64,000 nucleotides of DNA from Xylona heveae TC161. Taxonomy: Eukaryota > Ascomycota > Xylonomycetes > Xylonales > Xylonaceae. The notes under the pieces are model-generated. The model was not told the origin of the DNA. It saw nothing but the letters and a program-made list of their open reading frames with translations, and made no database searches. How positions within the stretch are numbered: position 1 is the stretch's first letter; each line of letters starts with the position of its first letter. Shown one piece after another: positions 36,247 to 48,400 of the stretch. A program made the position numbers and the translations under genes. The stretch covers positions 372,001 through 436,000 of the forward strand of contig NW_017264205.1 in NCBI RefSeq assembly GCF_001619985.1, given 5' to 3'.

Positions 36247-37677
36247 AATTTTGATTCGCACGGTTTCCGGCTCGAGTTCATGAGGATGTATCTGAAGATT
36301 AATTATCGAAACATATGTAAAGGATCAGCCCGAAGGCATAATGTCCTCTCCCCAGCCCGGAAATGATACTGTGAATGGATTTGGCGGAGGATGCGGGTCT
36401 CTGACTCTCGGCAACCTCCATCATGCAGCTCTGGCGTCTTTGACTCCGTGATTGGTGTATGCACACGCGGACGCGCTCACGCGCGCTATCACGTGAATCA
36501 ATTAAAGCGGTTGTCTGGGGCAACCGCTGTGACCTTCCCAATATCACGGTTGCTTTTGAAAAAGACATCAATTCTATCATAATAATTAATCGCATGGAAT
36601 TTTGAGTTAACTATGCCTTATTGACTGAGTAGTAGCTTGAAAAATAAATTTCGAATACTTCATTTTTTTGGGAGGGGGGGGGGGATTTTCTGGTTGGTTG
36701 GCATTATTTCAGGCTTCATTCAAAATCATTTGAAACTATGGAAAATTCACTCAATTTCTTCCAACACGAAAGCTTCTATATGAGCATCGACCATAACAGA
36801 ATGAACCTTTCTTCTTGTATGTCTGTCAATAGGATAGTAACAATAGAATCTAGCACATTTTCAAAATGATTTTATAAATCGAGTGACTTTCTCAGGTCTA
36901 CCCTTATAGATCAAAACTAAAGTCGCCGGATAACAATGACCAACATGCACTCTGAATTGATTCTACATAGTCTTTCGCTCTAAGAATCCCTCTGAGCTTG
37001 AAGCAATAAACTCGAACACAGGACATAGAGGATTCATAAAGTAATATTTAGGAAGATGGAAGTTGATGATCTACTAAAGTGTATCTAGTTGAGCGGAGCA
37101 CAACGAGGAAAGTATCATGTGAGACCAGCCATGATTGTATAATAATATTTGCAGCATCATGTTTGACGAATATTCAACTCCAAATATTGTTGTGCCAGCT
37201 GTCTGTCGTGCTTGATCGAAGTGCTCCTCCGTCCGTTGTGCCTTCCTCATATGGATTGCCGGCAGCTGGTTATAGCTGAGTCAGCAGCCGAGCATGGCGG
37301 TGAGGTTGATCCCTCCACAGTCCATAACAAACAACCAGTCACACTTGCCCCCCCAGGCTTCGTTCCGTCGTCACTCGACTACAGCCGGCGCTTGCTCCAT
37401 GTTTACCAGTTGATCCCAGCGCGTCGATCTTATCGCCATATTTACTTTCTGCCATATTCACACCGCCCATTTTCTCGAATACAATCGCCAATCTGATCGT
37501 CGCGTCCGCCCTTACATCGTCGCAGAGCAACAACAGATTGTCGTAGCCTTCCATGTCGTTCCACTTTTACGCGATTTGATTGTTGGGTTTCGGGCTCTGA
37601 ATCAGCGACAGGTTGATTTCAAGTCAATGAGACGCGCAGGAGAGGAAAAGTGAAGGAAATATTGACGCTACGCGACA
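36247..37677. other. Divergent promoter region
   Basis: Between the uncharacterised gene (minus) and cdc11/snaD (plus). It contains a perfect TCACGTGA palindrome at 36489-36496 and a run of 11 G at 36674-36684 after three G. No gene seen. Confidence 0.55.
36489..36496. promoter_or_regulatory. TCACGTGA palindrome in divergent promoter
   Basis: Perfect palindrome with CACGTG core, 243 bp upstream of the minus-strand start and 1.2 kb upstream of cdc11/snaD. Candidate bHLH (Cbf1-like) site. Confidence 0.35.
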
Positions 37678-40600
37678 ATGGATCCTTGGTTGGACTCGCT
37701 CTCAGAGGATTGGATATCACAGCCTCGGTCATCGCCTCAGGCTTCATTGAATGCGCCGCCTGCCGTGGACACTAGTCAGATTACCAATTCTCGCAGCCGT
37801 ATACCGCGGTTAAAGGCTCTGCATGAGCGAACCAAGAGCAGGGAGAGCGTCTCTTCGAAGGCTGCTCCCGTGACGCCCTCCAAGTTGCCGCGAAATACGC
37901 CGTCCGCTGACAGACCTAAAGTTCTGTCACGTACAAACACGGCATCAACAGCGGACACGGTGCAGCATAATACGATTCAACATAAATCCATAGGCACGTC
38001 GCCGGGAAAGGAGTGGGGGTCCGAAGATACCCCTGAATGGAAGCGCAAGTTGATTGACGGAAATTTTCGATATGGCGAGCAGCGGGATCTGTTCAGCTCT
38101 GCGGGGCTAGAAAACATATTTCAACGACCTAACCCGCCGTCAGTACGCCAGCCAAAGTGGCGTCTTCCACAGGCCGACATCATCATTGAAGATCTTCCAT
38201 CCTCTCCGCCGATTTGGCATTCTTCTGCGGCACCAAGAAATCCGACACCGCGACGGACGACGACCCCAAGAACGAATGAGAAGAAACAACGCAAATATCT
38301 TAGCACTAGCAATAGAGGAAGTCCCGCAACAAGGTCATCATTGGGTAGTATCAAGAGCCCACGAGTACGGAAAGATGAAGCAACCGGGTCGAAGAGCGAG
38401 CAGGGGAAAGAAACTCCAATTCATGCTGCAGACGCACCGCGGAAAGAGTCCTCAGAGCATCCGGTTCGTGAGGCTCGGGTTGTGACCAACCCTTTTGAAG
38501 AGGAGAGCTTCTCGACAAGTACTACTCGACGGCCTTTACCGGTGAATTCTAGCCCCCTTTTGAGCGTGCCCAAGCCGATGGAGAGCTCGAGAAGGACTGC
38601 AAGCGGACTGGAAGAGGAGCGAAACGAAAGGATCAGCCCAATCCTCGTCTCACGCCGTGACCTGACAGATGGAGGTGTGGATTATGCTGCGCTGGACGCG
38701 TCTGAAATACAGATGTTGCGGGAATTAGGAGAACTTGACTTGAGCGACAAGGAAGGCAACCCATCCTTTGATAATACACGATCTGAGCAGTTGGAGTATT
38801 CCAGGCCGGAATTCGGCTCTAGTCAGCAGTCGGATCGCTGGATGAATCAGTCCCTTCCCGCGGATCTTTCGACAGGCACAGAGCAGCCACTGCGAGGAAG
38901 AATGGGCTTTGCCAACATCAGAACGAGAGCTAACCCCAACGATGATTCCACCCGCCGTCGTAGCCCTAGTCGATCTTCCTTACCTTCAATCATCTTAGAT
39001 GACGCTTCGGATCAGGAAGGTGAAGGGGAAAGCGGGATGCTTTCTTCGCCTGATCGAGGGCTCCACACAAGTCTCACGGACAACAACTCGCTACAGCCTC
39101 CAGCCCCGACACCTCCAGCATTTCTCAAAACCCCTAGTGGAAGTCCAGACCGAAACGGAGACGGAGCGACATATGTTCATCCAGCCGTTAGTCCTTTAAA
39201 GCTTTTTGGGAACTATGATACCTTTACCAATGATCGGCTGCTTCGAAGAATGAGTCAGATAGAGGACAGCGTGTTTCAAGATGACGAGGAAGATGGTGGG
39301 AAGGGAGACATTGTCTCTGCGGCAAAGAGAAATCTTGATCCTTTCTCCGTGGATGCGTCCGAGAACGCAATCGAAGACTCTGACGATTCTTCTCCGGAGA
39401 ATGAGGCCGAGAATAGACCAACTTCTCGACCTCACATGCGCAATCACTTCTCAGAAAATGGTTTCGGTAAAGGCGGTCTTGATCAATATCGCTTTGAGCA
39501 GGCAGTATCGCCGCCGTGGGTCAGAGCTGATCAGCAAGAAGATGAGAGCGAGACCAGGCGCCCGCTTTCCGAGCTAAATTCCGCATCTCACACACAATTC
39601 AACTTTCACCTCGAACCCCCTCAGGATTCTTCAACCGGTGAAAGCGTTATTGTCCAAGTGTCAAGAGTAGCCCATCGGAAACCCTCTCAGCACCGCCAGG
39701 AATCTATATCTAATAGGGTGGATCGAGCTTCTAGAGGATCGCCTCAACGTCCGTACCAGGCTGGCGGCGGAAAAGAAAACCTCCGTCAGGCTGACGGAAA
39801 GCGGGCACCAGCCACTCCATATAAAAATCGAACACCGAAAAGACGCCGCACCCTCCAAGAATCGGACATTATTCAAATGGGAACGAGCCCAGAGGACGTC
39901 CAGAACGCACAACGTGCGCATCAGCAAATGCAATTTGCTATGGATGACACCACGAATGCTTCCCCCAGCCATAATGACTACAGCGAAGGTATGCTCGAAA
40001 TTATATCGCCAGACCAATTTCCACGCCCGAGGACCCCTACTCCTCATCAACATCCATACAATGGAGCAGAGTCGGTGCTTGATCAGGATACCATTGCTGA
40101 GATTCGAGAATCCCTCGGGTCGCTTCTTATCAATGATCATTCACCAACATCACATGCTGCGGATAACATTTCAATGGCAAAAAGAGACGCTGTCAAGGAA
40201 GAGTTGACTGCTCTGAAGACAAACCTGGACAGGAAAATGATGAAAGATAACAGGAGGAGCTCTGTAACAACACAGGACTTCCTAGACGAGGCTATGAAAA
40301 TCATGAGCTTCATTCGAGCGGGAGGACGTCCGGGAAGTCAACCTTTTGATCTTCAAGAATCAGACATCAGATCTAGTGTCATTGATGAAGGGAGCATAAT
40401 CACAGAAGATATTCGCCCAATGAGCGGGACCTCCTTCTCCGAAGTGCAACATCACGCGAATAACAGAGGACCCGTTTTGAGGGTGCCGCGGCCGCCAGAC
40501 GCACGAATTTTGACTCCCGTAAGGGAGTTTGACGAGAGCTACGAGCCTGACCTAACCGAAGATCCTTTTGTGGAAATTTCATCAAATTTAGCCAGTCGCC

Positions 40601-43600
40601 GGAGTAGTAGCTCGGCTCATCGTGAAAAGCTGTCTGAACGTGCAAGAAGTGCTTCATCTAACGGAGATATGCAGGATAGTGATGGCCAACGCAAGAGAAA
40701 ACACTCTGCGTCGTCGACTGTTGAGTCGAGCTTTGGACTTGCAATGTCCAAGATGAATTCCCACAGCTCTTTGGTATCATCAAATCCTACGAATACGACA
40801 GCGTCATCTAAACGGTCGGAAGCTCGACGTGTCATTGCACCGAACCAAGTGTCACACTTAATCTTTGGCCAGATTGCTGGAATGAGATTCGATCCTCTTA
40901 AAAAGGCTTGGGTCAAAGGCAGACAAGATAGTGCTGAGAGCAAGCGACCTGAAAGCGAGAGCTTCGTGTCCGAGGGCAGTGAAGAAGACCCATTGCGAGG
41001 CATACCTGACTTGACTGTCGATGAGACAGAGGAGCTGCGTCGAATCAAACAAGCACGTATTAACGAAAACCGCAGCCAGAATGATGCAGCAGATTCCGTC
41101 CTCGGGAACAGCGGCGTGAAACAAAGAATTGGCCTGGGCCAAATAGAACTGAAGGCTCCAGCCAAGTCTCGATCATCGTCAAAGCAAGAGCCAGAGGTTC
41201 CGGAAAAGCTGCCCGAATCAAGCTCCGGTCGATCCACCTTTATACATCTTACATCCGACGGACCCACGACATCTACTCGCGCCACATCTTGGGGACAGGA
41301 GATGATAAAAACTGCCAGTTCGAACGAAAAAGAGCCCAAAAATGAAATTTTGGCAACCCCAGAAAAAACAGATTCACAATGGGAGCCCACGCTTTCCATG
41401 AATCAAGGTGGTGACGACTTTGCACTGCAAGAGGACGACCCTATACCTCAGCGAGAGGAGACTCTTGACTTTTCATCGCCGATAGTGTCACACAGCCCGG
41501 AGCACAAGCCCAAGAAGCCTGTCTTCTGGCCACAGAATGACCTGAGTGGGATCAGCATCGATGACTCTGACTTGGAACAGTCTCCCCAGTTTGTAAAGGC
41601 TGAAAGCGCTCAAGCAGCTCCGCCAAGGCGCGCATCGTTTGGGTTTAAGCCCAAATCGTCCGTGTACCGAGGGCCAGCTCGTCGTACATCATTTGCTGGA
41701 CCTTCTTTTGGAACACGGTCTATTTCCCGTATCGACGAGCAGCGTGAAATTTCCTTCTGTTGCACACCACGCCAGGCACGTAATGTTAGCTTCAACTTGA
41801 CGCTAACAACCCCTATACCTATTCGCAGCAGTCCTGGTGATAAGTCTTTGGTTCCGCCTCCCACAGCTGGAAACCGCTCACATGTGAGCTTTCACCTGGC
41901 CCCACTACCGGATTTTACCATCAATCAAGCCGACGAGTCGCTCCAGTTAGACGTGAGCTACGTTGCCCGAAGATGCGGCTCGCTCTCTGTCAAGGAAGTA
42001 GAGGGCAATTTTACCACTGCAGTGAAGGAGTTGGTGAAGAATTTGGTTGAGGTGGAGCCTTATGAACCGTACTGGGACTATATTCGCGACCTTGATCTTA
42101 ACGGCAAGGGACTGGTCACTTTGCATTCGCTCGAGAACTTTTGCAACCGCATCGAAGTGCTGGATGTGTCGAACAATGAGCTTGGTCAGATAAGCGGTGC
42201 TCCCGGGACTTTGCGAACGCTGATTGCGCAGCAAAACTATTTGTCAGGATTGAGTGCTTGGGGCCATCTCCACAACCTGCAGTATCTGGACGTTTCTGGC
42301 AATAACATTGATAGTCTGGAAGGATTCTGCGGTTTAATTCATCTCAGAGAGCTTAGAGCGGACGACAACAAGGTTACAAGATTAGACGGGGTATTTGAGA
42401 TGAACGGTTTGATCAAATTGAGCGTCAAGGGCAATCAAATAAAAAAGGTGGACTTTGGGGAAGCAAACATGTATGCAATTTTTGGTCAGTCGCATGTGAT
42501 CTCTTCGCTGATAATGATGCTACAGGAGAGAACTTTCTCATCTCGACATTGCAGGCAACGAGCTGACGGAGGTTCTCAATCTTCATAAGCTCTCTTCCCT
42601 GGTCCATCTCAACCTTGGTGAGACATCCCATTCATCTTACAGCCCGAGATGGCATCACTGATAGGAACTTACGACAGATGACAATAACCTCACCACATTC
42701 TGTCCAGACAAGGCCAAACCCATGCGTCATCTCCGCTCGCTGCGCTGTTCCGGAAACTTCCTTACGTCCATTAATGTCTCAGCCTTGCGTAACCTACGCG
42801 AGCTTTTCCTGGACGAGAATTGTCTTCGTCACGTTGATGGCATCGATGCATTGCGCAACCTCGACATATTCTCTCTTCAAGACCAATACACAAGGTCCAA
42901 TCTCCGTAACCCTTCAAGCAATCAGGGTAGCTCCACTTCGTCAGATTCGACAACTATCTCGCAAATTCTCCGCCTTGATCAGTCCCACTGTGAAGCACGA
43001 AAGCTTTATCTCTCCGGCAACCCTGATCCACTTACATCTTTATTTTCTCTTCTGAAACCCGACCACAACTCCTCTGTCCCTCCGCTCTACCCATCTCTTC
43101 ACCCGAGGAACACATTTGCCTTTTTCAACATCCAACATCTCGACCTCTCATCCTCCTCGCTCACCACACTCCCCGAAAGTTTCGGTCCAACATTTGCCAA
43201 TACCCGCGTACTCAACCTCAATTTCAACGCGATCAAAGACATTGGTCCCTTGCTCGGTCTCAAACGCATAACAAAACTTCTTCTCGCAGGCAATCGAATC
43301 AACCGACTCCGCAACACCATCTCCGTCTTGTCCAGATTCCGGAATACCCTGCAGAAATTAGATCTCAGGAATAATCCAATTACTATGGGGTTTTACCCGC
43401 CCAGCGCAGTCGCGGAACTTGCGTCGCAGGACCAACTTGCTGTCCGCAGGCGTAGGAATTATTCTGTCAAATCTACCAAGTCTGACGACACTTCTGGAAA
43501 AGTTGCGCGACAGCAGCGGCTAAGCAAGAAACGCAATGGCCCTGGACACACTCGTCTAGCTACCACTCGATCATCAGCCTCGGGTAGCAAGAAAGCCAGG

Positions 43601-44125
43601 GGGATCTTTGATGGGAAATTATTCGGAAAGCCTCTTCACGGGTATCTTTCCGACGATGCCGACAATGGCCAGTCTTCGTCCCGACGGAACAGCTTCGGCA
43701 GTATATCCTCTGATGATACTGACAACGACGATGACGACAAGGATGATGATGACTCGGAGGATACAGCAGAGCACCATGCCGAGAAAGAAGCAAGGCTGTA
43801 TTACGACCGTCTGGACAAAGATACGCGCTTACGCAGAGACGTGTACGAAATGATGCTCGCCGATGCGTTTAGTCTCTCGTCTATCCCTGCGAACAAGAGG
43901 AAGAAGAAGAAGACCACAGGAGGATTGTCAGACACGTCGACTACTCAGCCGAGAGGTCCACTGCGCTGGGTAGACGGTCTCAAGTTCAGCACGACACAGG
44001 TCCTCTCTCGCGCGGGAACGAGCATGAAAAAGGAACATGAGAGACTTGTGGAGCTGGGTGTATTGCCCCGCCGCCGACGGTCATCCTCTCAGCCGATGCC
44101 GCGTACTTCTTCCTCTTCTTCATGA
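37678..44125 (+). CDS. snaD: Septation initiation network scaffold Cdc11/SnaD (Nud1 family)
   Basis: Leucine-rich-repeat scaffold at the outer plaque of the spindle pole body that recruits septation initiation network (mitotic exit network in yeast) kinases. Exons 37678-42470, 42526-42617 and 42678-44125; 2,110 residues. N-terminus MDPWLDSLSEDWISQP, then about 1,400 disordered residues rich in Ser/Pro with many CDK-type SP/TP sites and a KEN motif (near 39775). YWDYIRDLDLNGKGLVTLHSL (about residue 1460) begins the leucine-rich repeats, which run through both introns: LDVSNNEL, LDVSGNNI, LSVKGNQI, LDIAGNEL, LNLDDNNL, LFLDENCL, LYLSGNP, LDLRNNP. After these come an acidic DDD-rich stretch and a basic Ser-rich end. 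Both introns are 55 and 60 nt and restore repeat periodicity when removed. Confidence 0.92.
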
Positions 44126-45497
44126 TCCTTGATCCCTCATGATCCTTATTATCTTTGATGATCCATCATCCATCCTGATCCGTCATCCATCATCCATCAA
44201 AACCTTTCTTCGTCCCAAGTCCTCATTTTCTCCCTGGGGCCGTGTTGGGAGGTGGGGCGGGGGAGGATGGGGGTTGGTTCTCCACTCCCTTGTCTCTTTT
44301 CCTCTTTCTCTCTTTCCCCTTTTCCTGTTTGTCTGCATACAGCAATTTTTAGATTTACATTATCGTATCCTCTTTACGCGTATAATCATGGCGCTTTTTC
44401 CTTTCCTTTCCTTTTTTTTTTTTTTTTTTTGTTTTCCCCCTTTTTCCCCAACCTTCCCCCGCCCCCTTTTTTTTCCTATCACTTTTTTTTTTTTAACTTT
44501 TTTGGAAAGACCGGAGCTACAGGCGTATAAAGCGTCTCTTTTCATCTCGTCCCATGCACGGGGAAACATGGAGATTAGAATTCTCGATTGGCGTTTTTTT
44601 CTTTTTTTCTTTTTTCTTCGCAACGCATTTTAGAAGGGATAGCGGATAGGGTCTTTCTTTTTCACTTTGTCTTTTACCTTTTGGGAAGGGTGTAGCGCGC
44701 CACGTCAACTTTTTTGGATAAAAAAAGAACACATTATCACAACGACATGGCCTGATACAATACAAAATGACATTCACACAGATTCTGGGGTCCGTATGTG
44801 TGGAAAAATGCCGCTGCAAAGTGCCGCTACAAGTCACGGTGTAGGAAGAGAATGTCCATATGTGATGTAATAAAACTGGGTACTGTATCTAAGATAAGTA
44901 AGGTAGGTAGGTATGATGCCTACGGAGTAAATTACGGTGAAGAGGGGATGATATATTGAAGCGAAGTCAAGTCAAGTAAATAGATGTTGATGACGACGAC
45001 AATGATGATGATGAAAAATGTAAATATGAATAAAATATAAAATATAAGTAAGAGACGAGAGAGAAAAATGAAAATGAAAATGATTACAGTGATTAAAATA
45101 TGATGATGAGAAAAGATGATCAAAGATGATCAAAGAGAGCGAAGAGAGCGAAGAAATACAAAAATCTACCCATGCCGTCTCGGCTTCCTACCGTCCGTTC
45201 CAACCCCGTCTAATTAATAACACCGCCAGCCAAATTGCCGTACAATTAATCCCGCCCTACCGTGACCTGACCGGACCTGACCTGACCTGATCTTGATATG
45301 AACTGCCGCGCCTTTCCCTGACCCACGCCAAACTAATATTAAATATGAGATGGAAAAAGTTCGATGAGATGAGCCGAGAGCTTTGCAGTTCAGCCATGAA
45401 GAATGGTTGGAATGAAGAGCATTAAAATGGAAGATAACAAAGTAAAATCAACAATTAAAAAGCAGCGAAAAGGAGACTACGCGTAATACGCACAGCA
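44126..45497. other. Convergent 3' region of cdc11/snaD and WSC gene
   Basis: No gene supported. 44140-44200 holds CATCCATCAT repeats. 44270-44640 is strongly T/C-rich on the plus strand (T runs up to about 22). From about 44880 the plus strand is purine-rich with GATGAT and GAAAAT repeats, so the minus strand (WSC coding side) is pyrimidine-rich. A TACGGAGTA motif lies at 44921-44929 and an ACCTG repeat at about 45263-45290. Confidence 0.5.
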
Positions 45498-48400
45498 TCA
45501 CGACTCTCCCATGATCCTCTCTCTCACGGCGCGGTTTCTGCTCTCATATCTTCTGAATCTCAACTTGCTGGAGCTGCTGGGCAGGGTGGTATTTGCCTTG
45601 ACCGTAGCATAATTATCGTCGTTAATGCTCTTTGGTGTGCCATCGTCCGAGAGTGACGTAGGGTCATTGTAATAGACTCCGAGAACAGTCGGCCCGCCAC
45701 AAAACTCTCTGTAATTCCCGGTGCACAACATATCGCATTGTGCATCGTCGACTTGAGATGCTGAAGTGGCAATTGATCCCGCGCAGTAGCATTCTTGGGA
45801 ATCTTCTAGACCCGCGTAATCGGAGCCTTGGGACTGGCAGTATTCGACGCAAGACTCAACTGTCATGCCGGTCGTGTTGGTGTAGTGGTGGTCCGTGAGA
45901 GATTTATCCGTAAAGCACCCCTTGTAGACGTAGCTTCCTGCGGCCTTAACAGTAGTCGGAGGGATGTACGACGTTAAATTGTACACGCTGAGACGGTCTT
46001 TGCCGCCGCACAGTTCGGACGAGTTGCCCGAACAAGCTTGAGAGCAACCCGTCTGGCCGAGCGCAGAGTACGATTGCAGATTATTACCACAATAGCAGTC
46101 GGTGCCATTTTCAGTAGCGGCCAGACCGTAATTGTACTTGTTGCTAGAGCAAAAGTCCTGACACGCCTCGTTTGTCATGCCAGTGGCGTTGGAAAACGTG
46201 GCGCCAACCAGTGCGCGAGGACTGGTCTCATTAGCGCAGCCAAGGTATACCCATGCGCCGATGGTCTGCCCAGGAGTAGGTGCAAACGTTGGAGCGGAGG
46301 ACGAAGAGGAGATGGAGGAACTAGAAGACGTGGAAGACGCAGAAGAAGTGGTGAGCGTTGAGAACGTAGAAGAGGATGGAGTGCTGCTGGAGCTTGGCGA
46401 GCTTGACGAAGATGAAACGAGAGCAGAGCTGCTGCTGCTGCTGCTTCCAGCTGTAGAGCTTGACACAGACTCCGTAGTTGAATTGGCTGAGCTCGACTGG
46501 CTGCTCGAGGAACTGATCGATGAGCTAGATGAGCTAGATGATGTACTTGATGATCCGGCAGAAGACGAGCTAACGCTTGAGCTTGATCGCAAGCCCGACG
46601 ATGTCGTGGTCTGGGAAAACGAAGATGTAACAGACGAATTTGTAGAGAAACTTGATGTAGGCAAAATCGTCGAGAATGATGACACCGTGCCTGAGCTAGA
46701 GGACAAAGCTGCTGAGGAGTTTGCTGGACTCGAAATGGAAGCAGTTGACACAGCGGGCGTTGCAAGCAACGCAGAAGCTTTCGGTTTGGCGGAGCCGGTC
46801 ACAGTTGAGCTGGTGCTACTAGAATGAGTTGAAGAACTCGACAAAATGCGAGTTGACGATGAGCTAGACAGGCTCGAACCCGCGGAAGAGGTGTGCGTCG
46901 AGCTTGCAGCATTTGAAGTATGATTTCCGGAGGCAGTCGAAGACAAAAGCGTTGCGGAACCGCTCGACGAGGAGGAGCCAGAAGATGCCCGGATGGATGA
47001 AGACGCGGAAGAACTTGACAAACTGTGCGAGCTGGAAGACCCGCCTCCAGAAGTCGTCGATGACGCAGACGAGCTAGTGATTGTAACAGAGCTATGTAAT
47101 GTTGAGTTACTACTTCCAGAGGCAAAACTACTTCCCGTACTAGAAGCACTGCTCGAAGAACTGTGACTACTCAAGGTGGGCAAAGATGTGATACTGCTCG
47201 AGCCTGAGCTGGATGACAACGGGCGAGACGATGTAGATCCACTGGAACTTGACTGTGCGCTCGAAATTGTACTATTTGTGCCGGATTGTGGCGTGGAGGA
47301 CGAAGGATGAGCAGTAACTGACGCCGAAGATACTCCGGAGTTAGATACTGCAGACGAGCTTGAAGATGTAATAGTGGATAGAGACGAGGAAGTGATTGGA
47401 AAGGTCGAATTCGGTGTCCCTGAGGAGGTCTTGATGCTTGAAAAAAGGACGGTAGAACTGACGGTACTTGACGGCGTAAAACTGGAGCCAGTGCTTGCGC
47501 CAGAGATTGCTTGAGACGTGACAGTTCCACTAAAGGATGAAACACTGCCGGTGGCATTACTAGTGCTGCTGCCGCTTGCAAAGTTGGAGCTCAGTGCTGC
47601 TGGTTTGGCCTGATACAGGCTTAGCCGGTTGCCAGCACCACATATTTCAGTGCTGTTGCCACTGCAAGTCATGCTGCAGTCACTGGAAGCCGCTTTCAAT
47701 GCGCCCGTATTGAGACTATTTCCACACCAACATTCGCGGCCGTATTCTATACCGACGTATTCATATGCTGCACATGATCCAAGGCACTGCTCCACAGTCA
47801 TGGTGTCCGTAGCTGCAATCAGATTTGGCAAAGCTCGACCTCCATTTGGTTCAGCATAGCAGCCGCTGTATGCAAAAAGAGCGTTGCCTGGCACAATAAT
47901 CGGCCCCGTCGGTCCTGAAGTAGGCGAAGTGGTTCCCGTAGCCGTAGTCGAACTGCCTGATGAAGCGGTTGCGTTTATCCTATACATATTCAGTCGATTC
48001 GGACCACCACAGTATTCTGTAGAGTTTCCTGCACATGTCATTGTACATCCGTTATCAGTCGCAGGGATGGAACCAGTGGATAGCTGGTTACCGCAGTAGC
48101 TTTTCGGGAACTGTTAGTGGACTTGATCTCTCACAGCAACTGACAGAAACTTACCATTCATCGCTATACTCAACACCGAAATAGCTAAATCCTGCGCAAG
48201 AGCTGGCACAGGACTCCACTGTATTAGTGTTTCCAGCACTCGCTTCTCCAGTCAGTGCTCTACTGTTTGTTCCTTCAGTATAGCAACCAAGAGAAACAAA
48301 GCCAGCAGCAACAGGGACAGTCACCGGGCCAGTAGGGGTAGGACCAGAAGTTGTGCCAGAAGAGGTCGACGTTGCAGTGCCATTCACTCTATACATATTG

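Noticed and set aside
46177-46827. 216-residue acidic frame opposite the Ser-rich stalk
   Set aside because: Antisense shadow of the Ser codons of the WSC gene; Glu/Leu/Asp richness follows directly from the complement.
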